A DNA stretch of 64,000 nt from JANLYC01 sp963815445 (GTDB lineage: Bacteria > Actinomycetota > Actinomycetes > Propionibacteriales > Nocardioidaceae): positions 434,001 to 498,000 of the forward strand of contig CAWFGV010000011.1 of assembly GCA_963815445.1 (NCBI GenBank), given 5' to 3'. The translations under genes and the position numbers were made by a program. Shown one piece after another: positions 41,761 through 50,013 of the stretch (position 1 is its first letter; each line of letters starts with the position of its first letter). The notes below the pieces were generated by a model. That model ran no database searches. It had not been told where the DNA came from and saw only the letters and a list, made by a program, of their open reading frames with translations.

Positions 41761-42423
41761 ATGAAGATGCTCACGGACATCTACCCGCTGTACGCGTTGC
41801 GGATCACCGCGGGACCGCTCGAGCTCCGCGTCGTACGTGATGAGGACATCGAGCCGCTCGTCGCCCTGGCGGAGGACGGGATCCACGATCCGGCGGCGAT
41901 GCCGTTCTCGGTTCCCTGGAGCGCGGCTCCGGCGGACGAGCTGCCGCTCAGCATGGCCCAGCACTACTGGAGCTCACGCGCCGGCCAGACAAGAGCCGCC
42001 TGGTCGCTCGAGTGCGTCGTACGACGGGACGGCGAGGTGGTCGGCATCCAGGCCATCGACACCAAGGACTTCCTCGTCACCAGGACGGGGGAAACCGGTT
42101 CGTGGCTGGCGCGACGCTTTCACGGCCAGGGCATCGGGACGTTGATGCGTCAGGTCATCTGTGAAGTCGCCTTCGACCGACTGGGGTTCCACGAGGTCAC
42201 CTCCGGCGCCTTCGCTGACAACCCCGCCTCGCGTGCCGTGAGCCGCAAGGTCGGGTATCGCGAGAACGGCTACAGCCGCGAAAAGCGCCGCGATGACGAG
42301 CTGGCGACCCTCGAGCGGCTTGTCCTTCGCCCCGAAGACCTCTGTCGATGTGGCCTGGAGGTCGCCGTCGAAGGTGTCGAGCCGGTACGCCGCTTCATCG
42401 GGCTGGCGGACGTAGCCTCCTGA
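41761..42423 (+). CDS. GNAT family N-acetyltransferase (RimJ/RimL-like)
   Basis: A 220-residue acetyl-CoA-dependent acetyltransferase. LRVVRDEDIEPLVALAEDGI is the N-terminal strand-helix, ECVVRRDGEVVGIQAID the central sheet, and RRFHGQGIGTLMRQVICEVAF the acetyl-CoA motif A (R/Q-x-x-G-x-G/A). The end of the fold is ASRAVSRKVGYRENGYS. This matches RimJ/RimL-like ribosomal protein or small-molecule acetyltransferases. The substrate is unknown. Convergent with the MFS gene (18 bp between stops). Confidence 0.87.
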   Translation: MKMLTDIYPLYALRITAGPLELRVVRDEDIEPLVALAEDGIHDPAAMPFSVPWSAAPADELPLSMAQHYWSSRAGQTRAAWSLECVVRRDGEVVGIQAIDTKDFLVTRTGETGSWLARRFHGQGIGTLMRQVICEVAFDRLGFHEVTSGAFADNPASRAVSRKVGYRENGYSREKRRDDELATLERLVLRPEDLCRCGLEVAVEGVEPVRRFIGLADVAS

Positions 42424-42441
42424 ACCGGCCGGACCTCGCTC

Positions 42442-44202
42442 TCAGCCGCCATCCACGCGGCCCCGGTGCTGAGTTCGATGACGCAGCAGAAGGAGCGAAA
42501 GCGCAGCAGCCATGACGGCTGCGACGGCCGCTCCCCAGAAGATCGCATGCATCTGCGCCACTCCGGCGTCTTTCAGCGCGTTCACGTATGCATCGCAGAC
42601 TCGGCCCGTCGGACAGACCTCGTCGATCGTCGGACGGGTTGACGACACCGCGTAGAAGCGTCGGAGGCCGATCGTTGTGAGCGCAGAGATCCCCACCAGC
42701 ATGCCGATCATCCGGGCCACCACGAGCAGCGCGGACGCGATGCCGTGGACCGCGGCTTCGGTCGATGCGAGCAGACCCGCATTGACCGGCGCGATCGCGA
42801 TCCCGAAGCCGAGACCGCCCAGAACCAACGGGATCGTCGCCGGCCAATGGTCGAGAGAGGCCCTGTCCCACTGCGTCATGCCCACGAAGGCCACGGCAGC
42901 CATGAGCATTCCGGCCGCCGCCAGGACGCCGACGTCGAACCGCCGGGTCAGATAGCCCCCCAGCAGCGCGCCGACCGGCAGCGCCGCCAGGAAGCGGACG
43001 AGCACCAGCGCGGCGCCGAGCTGTGACTCGGGAAACACCGTGACCCGGGCGAAGATCGGTATGTCGACCAGAGCGGCGATGAGCGAGGAGCCGACGAAGA
43101 ACGAGACCGCCAACGAACCCCAGGCAGCCGGTCGGGTGAGGGCACGCCGAGGGATCAGGGGAGCAGCGGCCCGGCGTTGCCGCCACCAGAACAGCGCTGC
43201 CGCGACCACGCTGCCCCCGAGGAAGTACGGCCCGGCCGGAGAGAACACCTGGACCTCGGGGTTGGCGGTCGCGAAAGCCAGCACGATTCCGGCCAGCGCC
43301 AATCCCAGCAGTGCCGCTCCGACGAGGTCGGCAGCCCGGGCCACGTCGCGTGCGGCGCGCAGGTCGACCAACGGGCGGGTGGCGGTCGATACCCGTACGA
43401 CGAAGGCCAGAGCGAGGACACCCATCGCGATCGCCATCGGCGTGGACCAGCGGGAGTCGCCGACATACGGGATGTACGCCCGACCGGTCGTCAGACCCGT
43501 GGTGAGCCGTTCGGGCTCGACCAGCACGAGTCCGAGCGCCACTACTGCTCCCGTCGCCAGCGCGCCCCCGAGGAAGTCGGGGCGATGGCCGGCGCCCGGG
43601 CGGACTGTCGAAAGGCCCGGCCGTGATGACAAGGCCACGAGGGCCGCCGCCAGCACGAGGCCGACAGCCAGGTTGATCCAGAAGATCGTGTGCCAGGTCG
43701 ACACGGAGAGCACGACGGCGCCGTACAGCGGTCCGACGACGCTACCCAGCTCCTGCACTGCTCCCACGACGCCAAGCGGCACACCGCGCTTCTCCACGGC
43801 CCAGATGTCGGCGACCAGTGCCAGCGTCGCGGGGACGAGCCCGCCGCCGCCGACGCCTTGGAGGAAACGGCCGACCACCATCGATCCGAGGTCGAACTCG
43901 GCGGCCGTCACCATGGACCCGATCGAGAAGATGACGAGCGAACCCACCAGCACGGGGACCCGGCCGCGCAGGTCCGCGATGCGTCCGATGAGCGGGAGCA
44001 TCGCGATGTAGCCCAGGAGGAATCCGGAGACGATCGGCGCCGCGCGTTGCAGCTCGTCGATGTTGAGACCGACCGAAGCCATCATGTCGGGCAGTGCCAG
44101 CACGACGACATAGGTGTCGGCGGCCGCGAAGCCGACGGCGACGGCCGCGAGGACCAGCAGCGTGCGCGGCGCTAGCGGGGCGTGTGCGGGGCGGGTCGTC
44201 AC
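42442..44202 (-). CDS. MFS transporter, 14-helix DHA2 type, P55-like
   Basis: A 586-residue exporter with about 14 membrane helices. GRIADLRGRVPVLVGSLVIF is the loop 2-3 motif A, RFLQGVGGGGLVPATLALVAD motif B, and GAVQELGSVVGPLYGAVV motif C of drug:H+ antiporters. Its gene follows that of the LprG-like lipoprotein by 21 bp. In mycobacteria the same lipoprotein-transporter pair (Rv1411c-Rv1410c, LprG-P55) moves triacylglycerides and other lipids to the cell surface and affects drug tolerance. The same job here is inference from order and family. The long last loop and a hydrophilic C-tail are normal for this group. Confidence 0.87.
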   Translation of the reverse strand: MTTRPAHAPLAPRTLLVLAAVAVGFAAADTYVVVLALPDMMASVGLNIDELQRAAPIVSGFLLGYIAMLPLIGRIADLRGRVPVLVGSLVIFSIGSMVTAAEFDLGSMVVGRFLQGVGGGGLVPATLALVADIWAVEKRGVPLGVVGAVQELGSVVGPLYGAVVLSVSTWHTIFWINLAVGLVLAAALVALSSRPGLSTVRPGAGHRPDFLGGALATGAVVALGLVLVEPERLTTGLTTGRAYIPYVGDSRWSTPMAIAMGVLALAFVVRVSTATRPLVDLRAARDVARAADLVGAALLGLALAGIVLAFATANPEVQVFSPAGPYFLGGSVVAAALFWWRQRRAAAPLIPRRALTRPAAWGSLAVSFFVGSSLIAALVDIPIFARVTVFPESQLGAALVLVRFLAALPVGALLGGYLTRRFDVGVLAAAGMLMAAVAFVGMTQWDRASLDHWPATIPLVLGGLGFGIAIAPVNAGLLASTEAAVHGIASALLVVARMIGMLVGISALTTIGLRRFYAVSSTRPTIDEVCPTGRVCDAYVNALKDAGVAQMHAIFWGAAVAAVMAAALSLLLLRHRTQHRGRVDGG

Positions 44203-44223
44203 GGACTCGGCCGGGGCGCCGGG

Positions 44224-44925
44224 TCAGGGCGCCTGGATGTCGACGGCGTCTGCATCGAGATCGAGATCGATGGTGTAGGTGACGTCGGCGGCGGACCCGT
44301 AGAAAGGGCCCGTGACGCGAACGCGCTTGAGCACGTTGTCGTCCGTCAGTGTGTAGGTGACCGGGAAGTCGTCCGTGCCGGCCGACGGGAAGACCGCCTT
44401 GACTGCCTCGCCGGGCAACGTGCCGTCGATCTCGGTCAGCACGACCGACCCGTCGCGTGTGCTCGCTCCGGCCTTGGCGTCCTGGGTCTTGGCGAACAGG
44501 GCCGAGATGCCGGTGCCGGTGTCCATCAGCTGGGCCGGGTCCGGGGCACCGTACGTCCCGGGGTCGATCTCGGTGAACGGCGAGAAGGGCAGCTTGGCAT
44601 AGACCTTGCCGTCGACAGCGACGACCGGAGCTGAGATGTCGAACGCGGCATGGACCCGCACCTCGCCGGTGAAGGCAGGCGCATGGGTCCCCGTCCCCTT
44701 TGCGGACAACAGTCCGTTGACGCCGTCCGGCAACGCGTCGGTCGTCATCGTGAAACCGATGTAGGTGGCTGCGTCGAACGACGTCTTGGCCGCGGCCAGC
44801 CGCTGGGTTGGCGTCTGGCTCGAGTCAGACGAGCCGCCACCGCTGCAGCCGGTCATCGCGGCGAGCGCGATCACCAGCAGCATCGCAACGCCGAGGGATC
44901 GGATGGTCAGCGGAGTTCTACGCAC
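44224..44925 (-). CDS. lprG: LppX/LprAFG-family lipoprotein, LprG-like
   Basis: A 233-residue lipoprotein. The signal peptide (RRTPLTIRSLGVAMLLVIA) ends in the lipobox AMTGC at about residue 27. The mature part is a LppX/LprG beta-sheet domain with a predicted lipid pocket: ATYIGFTMTTDALPDGVNGL, VVAVDGKVYAKLPFSPFTEI and VTYTLTDDNVLKRVRVTGPF. These proteins bind triacylated glycolipids and hand them to the transport partner. The P55-like MFS gene follows directly. GTG start; CAGGCT lies 6 nt upstream and two 15-bp direct repeats lie just beyond. Confidence 0.87.
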   Translation of the reverse strand: MRRTPLTIRSLGVAMLLVIALAAMTGCSGGGSSDSSQTPTQRLAAAKTSFDAATYIGFTMTTDALPDGVNGLLSAKGTGTHAPAFTGEVRVHAAFDISAPVVAVDGKVYAKLPFSPFTEIDPGTYGAPDPAQLMDTGTGISALFAKTQDAKAGASTRDGSVVLTEIDGTLPGEAVKAVFPSAGTDDFPVTYTLTDDNVLKRVRVTGPFYGSAADVTYTIDLDLDADAVDIQAP

Positions 44926-44931
44926 CGGTAC

Positions 44932-44937
44932 AGCCTG
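44932..44937 (-). promoter_or_regulatory. -10 hexamer CAGGCT, leaderless promoter of lprG
   Basis: On the minus strand CAGGCT ends 6 nt before the GTG at 44925. It is a moderate hexamer. Confidence 0.35.
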
Positions 44938-44980
44938 CCATGGTGACGGGTCTCCACGGTTGCGGCCATCGTGACGGGTC
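44938..44980. repeat. Direct repeat upstream of lprG
   Basis: CCATGGTGACGGGTC (44938-44952) and CCATCGTGACGGGTC (44966-44980) differ by one base and start 28 bp apart. They lie just upstream of the lprG -10, a likely activator or repressor site. Confidence 0.5.
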
Positions 44981-45021
44981 GCCGGCGCAGGTCCGCCCGG
45001 TCGAGTCAGCGCGTCCGCGTG

Positions 45022-47469
45022 TCACGCGCGTGGGGCTCCGCTGATCGCGAGCACGGGCTGCGCCAGGGGTGTGCCCGATCCGTCTCGTCGGCCGAGCTCC
45101 TCGGGCAGATCGACCGGCGCACCACTGGCGGCTGCCGCTTTGACCGGCCCGGCGCCGGCGAAGGCGACGATGAGGGTGTCCTCGCCCTTGAGGAAACGAT
45201 GGCACCGCACCCCACCGGTGCCGCGCCCCTTGCCGGGGTACTCGCTGAACGGCGTGACCTTGACGGTGCCCGCCTCCGTGCCAGGAAGTGCATCGCTGGA
45301 CCCCGCGACGGTGACCACTACGTTGTCGGCCGTCGCGTCGACCGCGCCGAACCAGACCACCCGCTCATCCTTGGCCAGCCGCACGCCTGCGATACCGCCG
45401 CCGGACCTGCCCTGCGGCCGGACTCCTCTTGCCGGGAAGTGTAGGAGCTGCGCGTCGCTGGTCACGAACACCAGTTCGTCGTCAGGGCTGGTCAGCTCCA
45501 CACCGCCGACCACTTGGTCGTCATCGTCGAGACGGATGACGTCCCAGACGTCACGGTTGGACAGCACCTCGGGCTGAACCCGTTTGACCACGCCGGCGGC
45601 TGTGCCCAGCGCCAGCCCGAGTGACCCGTCGGACAACGAGGTCAGCGTGACCGCCCGCTCACCCGCGTCGAGGGCCAGGAACTCGGTGACCGGTGCGCCA
45701 CCTTGGAGATGAGGTGCGTTCGCCGTCGGCGGCAGGGCCGGCAGGTCGAGGACGTCGAGCTTGAGAAGGCGGCCGCGTGAGGTGATGACGCCGACAGTTC
45801 CACGGGTCGTAGCTTGGGCGACGGCCGCGATCGCGTCATGTTTGGCTCGCGCGCCAGCGGTGCCGAGCGGCTCGTCCCCGCTGCTGCGTGCGAGCAGACC
45901 GGTCGACGACATGAGGACGAGGCACGGGTCGTCGGCGACCTCGAGAGGCACCGCCGAGACGACCGGGGCACCCGCCGACTCGAGAAGGACCGTGCGGCGC
46001 GGCGTGCCGTGCTGCTTGGCCACCGCGGCGAGCTCGTCGCTGACCACCTTGCGGAGCAGAGTCTCGTCGTCGAGGATCGCGGTGAGCTCCTCGATGGTGC
46101 GCTTCAGATCGGACTGCTCCCCCTCGAGCTCGAGCCGCGAGAACCTCGTCAGGCGTCGCAGCGGCATGTCGAGGATGTAGGTCGCCTGGACCTCGGACAG
46201 GTCGAACACGTCGATGAGCCGCTGGCGGGCTGCCTCGGCATTGTCGCTGGACCGGATGAGCTGGATGACCTCATCGATGTCGAGAATGGCGACCAACAGG
46301 CCCTCGACCAGGTGCAGTCGGTCCTGAGCCTTGCCTCGCCGAAAGACGGTCCTCCGGCGTACGACGTCGTAGCGGTGGTCGAGATAGACGTGGAGCATCT
46401 CGAGCAGCCCCAGGGTGCGCGGCTGCCCGTCGACGAGGGCTACGGCGTTGATCCCGAAGGAGTCCTCCATCGGGGTCTGCCGGTAGAGCTGGTCCAGGAT
46501 TGCCTCGGGATGGAACCCGTTCTTGATCTCGATCACCAGTTGGAGACCCTTGGAGCGGTCGGTGAGGTCCTTGACGTCGGCGATTCCGAGCAGCTTCTTG
46601 GACTGGACGAGAACCTTGATGCGCTCGATGACACGCTCAGGTCCGACGTTGTACGGCAGCTCGGTGACGACGATGCCCTTGCGTCGTGGCGTGACGTTCT
46701 CGATGCGCACACTGGCCCGCATCCGGAAGGAGCCCCGACCGGACTCGTACGCCTCGCGGATGCCGTCGAGCCCGACGATCTTGCCACCGGTCGGCAGGTC
46801 GGGGCCGGGGACGAACCGCATGACGTCGTCGAGCGTCGCCTTGGGGTGGCTGACGACGTGACGAAGAGCCTGCACGACCTCGACGAGGTTGTGCGGTGCG
46901 AGGTTCGTCGCCATACCGACGGCGATGCCCGAAGCGCCGTTGACGAGCAGGTTGGGGAACGCCGCGGGCAGCACCACAGGCTCGAACTCGCGGCTGTCGT
47001 AGTTGGGCTTGAAGTCGACGGTGTCCTCGTCGATGCCCAGTGTCATGGGCAGCGCTGCCGGTGCCATCCGACACTCGGAGTAGCGCATCGCGGCCGGCGG
47101 GTCGTCGGGTGAGCCGAAGTTGCCATGGCCGTCGATGAGGGGGAGCCGCATGGCCCACGGCTGCACCATGCGGACCAGCGCGTCGTAGATGGCGCCGTCT
47201 CCATGCGGGTGCAGCCGTCCCATGACCTCACCGACCACGCGCGCACTCTTGACATGGCCGCGGTCGGGACGCACGCCCATGTCGTTCATCGTGTAGAGGA
47301 TCCGGCGCTGCACCGGCTTGAGGCCGTCGCGCGCATCAGGAAGCGCGCGGGAGTAGATGACGGAGTAGGCGTACTCGAGATAGCTCGATCGCATCTCGTC
47401 TCGGACGTCGATGTCGACGATGTGCTCGTCGAAGTCCTCAGGCGGGGGCGTGGCGCTTCTACGTGCCAT
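45022..47469 (-). CDS. parC: DNA topoisomerase IV subunit A (type IIA, cleavage subunit)
   Basis: An 815-residue A subunit. ALPDARDGLKPVQRRILYTM opens the winged helix, HPHGDGAIYDALVRMVQPW is the quinolone-determining region (Gly at the position of E. coli GyrA Ser83), and AAMRYSECRM has the catalytic Tyr. The C-terminal beta-pinwheel follows from about 510. No GyrA box (QRRGGRG-like) is visible, so this is ParC-like. A Gly at the Ser83 position is usual for the actinobacterial ParC form. ATG 47469 is preceded by GAGGAG; the much longer open frame upstream is rejected. Partner of parE at 31.5 kb. Confidence 0.92.
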   Translation of the reverse strand: MARRSATPPPEDFDEHIVDIDVRDEMRSSYLEYAYSVIYSRALPDARDGLKPVQRRILYTMNDMGVRPDRGHVKSARVVGEVMGRLHPHGDGAIYDALVRMVQPWAMRLPLIDGHGNFGSPDDPPAAMRYSECRMAPAALPMTLGIDEDTVDFKPNYDSREFEPVVLPAAFPNLLVNGASGIAVGMATNLAPHNLVEVVQALRHVVSHPKATLDDVMRFVPGPDLPTGGKIVGLDGIREAYESGRGSFRMRASVRIENVTPRRKGIVVTELPYNVGPERVIERIKVLVQSKKLLGIADVKDLTDRSKGLQLVIEIKNGFHPEAILDQLYRQTPMEDSFGINAVALVDGQPRTLGLLEMLHVYLDHRYDVVRRRTVFRRGKAQDRLHLVEGLLVAILDIDEVIQLIRSSDNAEAARQRLIDVFDLSEVQATYILDMPLRRLTRFSRLELEGEQSDLKRTIEELTAILDDETLLRKVVSDELAAVAKQHGTPRRTVLLESAGAPVVSAVPLEVADDPCLVLMSSTGLLARSSGDEPLGTAGARAKHDAIAAVAQATTRGTVGVITSRGRLLKLDVLDLPALPPTANAPHLQGGAPVTEFLALDAGERAVTLTSLSDGSLGLALGTAAGVVKRVQPEVLSNRDVWDVIRLDDDDQVVGGVELTSPDDELVFVTSDAQLLHFPARGVRPQGRSGGGIAGVRLAKDERVVWFGAVDATADNVVVTVAGSSDALPGTEAGTVKVTPFSEYPGKGRGTGGVRCHRFLKGEDTLIVAFAGAGPVKAAAASGAPVDLPEELGRRDGSGTPLAQPVLAISGAPRA

Positions 47470-47630
47470 GGGGCGGTGGACTCTCCTCGGACGTGCTGGC
47501 GGGACGTGCGCCCTCATTCTCGCCGGTGTGCACCGGGGAGGATGGCACCGACCCACGTCCGGGGATCCGGCCGTCTCGACGCGAGGCGCCGTTGATGAGC
47601 ACAGCGTAGTGAACAAGTCACTGAGAGCAG

Positions 47631-47658
47631 CGTTTTCCCTGCGTATACAGGGAAAACG
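47631..47658. promoter_or_regulatory. 28-bp perfect inverted repeat in the parC/GGDEF-EAL divergent region
   Basis: CGTTTTCCCTG (47631-47641) and CAGGGAAAACG (47648-47658) flank a CGTATA spacer. It lies 161 bp before parC and 96 bp before the cyclic-di-GMP gene. The AT-rich arms stand out from their surroundings and look like an operator for a dimeric protein. The rest of the 285-bp gap contains no gene I can support. Confidence 0.55.
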
Positions 47659-47754
47659 GCGCGCCGCGCGGCTAGGACACCGATGCAGCGTGTTCCCGCT
47701 GCTAACTTCCGAGTCGCGGGGCTGCTGTGACCCATGTGAGAGAAGGGACTCGAG

Positions 47755-49260
47755 ATGCCTGAGTCTGCGGGATCGGGAGTGACCTTCGCGACGGTTGCCC
47801 TCGCCGTTGCCGCCCTGTGCCTTCTCCTCATCTGCCTGCAGGTCGTCCGGTCCTGGCAGCGGCTGCGCTTCGCCGCTGAGCACGACGAGCTCACGGGGCT
47901 TCTTTCGCGGTCGGAGATTCTGCGCCGGGCAGGTGTGGCGCTGCACCGACGCAAGCGCGACGGCGGTCGGATGGCCGTGCTGGTCGTCGACCTCGACGGC
48001 TTCCAGCGCATCAACGACCAGTTCTCCCACCAGGTCGGCGACGAAGTGCTGAAGGTGGTGGCGGAAGCCTTGTCGACAGCGGCCGAGCCGGGTGACCTGA
48101 TCGGCCGGATGGGTGGCGACGAGTTCGTGATCATCCGGCCGCGGGTGCGCCGTCATACCGACGAGTGGGCCGAGCACGTGCGCCGCACGGTCTCAGACCG
48201 GATGGACATCGGAGGTATGCCGTTGCGGCTGACCTCGTCGGTCGGTCTGGTCATCGCCGACGGCAGCTTCGGTGACGTTGCCCGGCTGTTGCGCGACGCA
48301 GACCTGGCCCTGCAAAGTGCCAAGCGCGCCGGAGCCGACCGGATGAGCCAGTTCGACGTGGCGATGCGGGGCGAGGAGGGGCGTCGCTACCAGCGGGTCG
48401 CCGACGTGATGCGCGCCATGGAGTCCGGGCAGCTCGAGACCTGGTACCAACCGGTGATCGACCTCGAGACGGACGCGATCGCCGGCGCCGAGGCGCTGGT
48501 GCGGTGGCGGCACCCCCAGCGGGGCGTGTTGGCGCCGGATGAGTTCCTGCCCGACATCGAGGCGGCCGGGTTCATGCCGCTGCTCACGACGATGGTGCTC
48601 GACCACGCCTGTCACGCGTTCGCGACCGGGCTCGCCGCTGAGCACGACTGGATGATCACGGTCAACCTGAGCAAGTCCGAGCTCTCGTCGAACGTCGTGG
48701 AGCACGTGCTGGATTCGCTGGCGGTGTCCGGGCTCCCGGCCCGACGCCTGCGCCTGGAGATCGACGAGCGCACCGTGCCCGCGCCGCCGATCGTGCAGAT
48801 CCTCGAACGCTTGGTCGCCGTCGGCGTACCGATCATCATCGACGACTTCGGGACGGGGTGGTCGTCCTTCGGCCAGCTGCTGCGTATCTCGCCGACTTCG
48901 GTCAAGCTCGACCGACAGCTGGTGGGGTCCGTGTCAGCAACCGACAGTGACCGACGCGTCCCACGGCAGGGATTCGACTTCCCGGGATCGCGTCGACGGG
49001 CAGACTGGAACGCGTCGCGCGAGCGCGCGGAGGCCGTCGATCTGATCTCGGCGTTCAGCATGCTGGCGGCGCGGCTCGACATGGCGGTGGTCGCCGAAGG
49101 TATCGAGACGCCGATGCAGCGGGACCTCGTACGCCGGCTGGGCTGCACCCTCGGACAGGGCCACCTGTATGCGCCCGCGATGCCGTTGGACGCGTTCAAC
49201 TCCTGGGCGCAGGACTATGTGCTCGCCCGTCAGCAGCTGTCCCTGTCAGCAACGTCGTAG
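47755..49260 (+). CDS. GGDEF-EAL cyclic-di-GMP turnover protein
   Basis: A 501-residue membrane protein. One N-terminal helix (about 10-30) leads straight into a GGDEF domain (43-200) with an intact GGDEF at 120-124; the RxxD inhibitory site is missing (EPGD instead). An EAL domain follows (about 215-490) with EALVRW (246-251), VNLSKSEL, LEIDE, IIIDDFGTGWSSF, SVKLD, VVAEGIET and the final GQGH, so the metal and catalytic residues appear complete. About 38 extra residues (391-428), rich in Arg and Asp, lie between the Lys motif and the next helix. Both synthesis and breakdown of c-di-GMP are possible. ATG follows AGAAGGGA. Confidence 0.92.
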   Translation: MPESAGSGVTFATVALAVAALCLLLICLQVVRSWQRLRFAAEHDELTGLLSRSEILRRAGVALHRRKRDGGRMAVLVVDLDGFQRINDQFSHQVGDEVLKVVAEALSTAAEPGDLIGRMGGDEFVIIRPRVRRHTDEWAEHVRRTVSDRMDIGGMPLRLTSSVGLVIADGSFGDVARLLRDADLALQSAKRAGADRMSQFDVAMRGEEGRRYQRVADVMRAMESGQLETWYQPVIDLETDAIAGAEALVRWRHPQRGVLAPDEFLPDIEAAGFMPLLTTMVLDHACHAFATGLAAEHDWMITVNLSKSELSSNVVEHVLDSLAVSGLPARRLRLEIDERTVPAPPIVQILERLVAVGVPIIIDDFGTGWSSFGQLLRISPTSVKLDRQLVGSVSATDSDRRVPRQGFDFPGSRRRADWNASRERAEAVDLISAFSMLAARLDMAVVAEGIETPMQRDLVRRLGCTLGQGHLYAPAMPLDAFNSWAQDYVLARQQLSLSATS

Positions 49261-49303
49261 CGGTTGTGGTTTGTGGCCGGCCCGAACCGGTCCGGTCGAG
49301 CGG

Positions 49304-49309
49304 CATACT
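49304..49309 (+). promoter_or_regulatory. -10 hexamer CATACT, leaderless promoter
   Basis: CATACT ends 6 nt before the first of two adjacent ATG codons (49316) of the DinB-like gene. Confidence 0.5.
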
Positions 49310-49315
49310 GACGCG

Positions 49316-49840
49316 ATGATGCCTGCGCCGATGTTTCCCGAACCCAGCCACGAGCTGGGCGACCCGGGCGAGCTGTTCGTTCGCTATCTGGACTTCTACC
49401 GGCTGACGGTCGTCGCCAAGCTCGACGGACTGACGGACTCAGAGCTCAGGACGTCCCGGTTGCCGTCGGGTTGGTCGCCGCTGGAGATGCTCAAGCACCT
49501 GGTCTACATGGAGCAGCGCTGGATCCGCTGGGGTTTCCTCGGCGAGGCGGTGGCCGAGCCATGGGGCGATCGCGATGTCACGGCTGACCGTTGGGCCGTG
49601 CGTGACGACGACACGTTGGCCGCCCTGGTCGAGCTGCTGCACACCGGAGCGGCCGTGACAGCGGAGGTGGTCCGCGGCTATCCGCTGGAGGTGGCCGGCG
49701 CGACGACGGGCCGCTTCGCAGGGGAGGAGCCGGCACCAACGCTGGCCTGGATCCTGTTCCATGTACTGCAGGAGTATGCGCGCCACGCCGGCCACCTCGA
49801 CGTCGTACGCGAGCTGATCGACGGTACGACGGGGGAGTGA
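49316..49840 (+). CDS. DinB-superfamily (DUF664) protein
   Basis: A 174-residue four-helix-bundle protein of the DinB/YfiT/DUF664 group, unrelated to DNA polymerase IV. LVRYLDFYRLTVVAKLDGLT-like and GWSPLEMLKHLVYMEQRWI carry the first metal-binding His, and HVLQEYARHAGHLDVVRELI carries the other two, as in mycothiol-dependent transferases and related enzymes. The actinobacterial setting fits a mycothiol-linked reaction, but the substrate is unknown. ATG 49316 or the next codon is the start. The repeat-dense junction to the acyl-CoA synthetase follows. Confidence 0.85.
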   Translation: MMPAPMFPEPSHELGDPGELFVRYLDFYRLTVVAKLDGLTDSELRTSRLPSGWSPLEMLKHLVYMEQRWIRWGFLGEAVAEPWGDRDVTADRWAVRDDDTLAALVELLHTGAAVTAEVVRGYPLEVAGATTGRFAGEEPAPTLAWILFHVLQEYARHAGHLDVVRELIDGTTGE

Positions 49841-49847
49841 CCAGATC

Positions 49848-49885
49848 AGTGCAGTGCACTGCGCTGCACTGCACTGCACTGCACT
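49848..49885. repeat. GCACT pentanucleotide array with inverted flank
   Basis: Six GCACT-like units in a row (49856-49885; the second is GCGCT) preceded by two copies of the reverse complement AGTGC (49848-49857). The two halves can pair as a small cruciform. It begins 7 bp after the stop of the DinB-like gene. Confidence 0.7.
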
Positions 49886-49912
49886 CCCCAAGGCAGATCC
49901 CCAGTCCCCAAG

Positions 49913-49964
49913 GCGCGTTTGCCTTGTTCACAAGCCACCTGGCTTGTAAACAAGGCAAACGCGC
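49913..49964. terminator. Long hairpin, 24-bp stem with one mismatch
   Basis: Positions 49913-49936 and 49941-49964 are reverse complements except for one C/A mismatch (49929 with 49948), closed by the loop ACCT. The arms are more AT-rich than the surroundings (GTTTGCCTTGTT in the arm). It lies between two converging genes and probably ends transcription from both sides. Its length exceeds that of other terminators in the window. Confidence 0.75.
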
Positions 49965-50013
49965 GGCCAGGGTTAGGAGGGGCCAGGGTGAGGAAGGGGC
50001 AGGGTTAGGAGGG
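49965..50013. repeat. Three imperfect G-rich 16-17-bp repeats
   Basis: GGCCAGGGTTAGGAGG (49965), GGCCAGGGTGAGGAAGG (49981) and GGCAGGGTTAGGAGGG (49998) follow each other. The last overlaps the stop of the acyl-CoA synthetase gene. The GGG/GGTTAGG runs could form a G-quadruplex on the plus strand. Confidence 0.6.

Noticed and set aside
47470..48177. Upstream extension of the parC frame
   Set aside because: It overlaps the divergent GGDEF-EAL gene on the other strand; ATG 47469 has a ribosome site and the normal family start.
49856..49885. Short repeat array considered as CRISPR
   Set aside because: Five-bp units without spacers and no cas genes; a simple tandem repeat.
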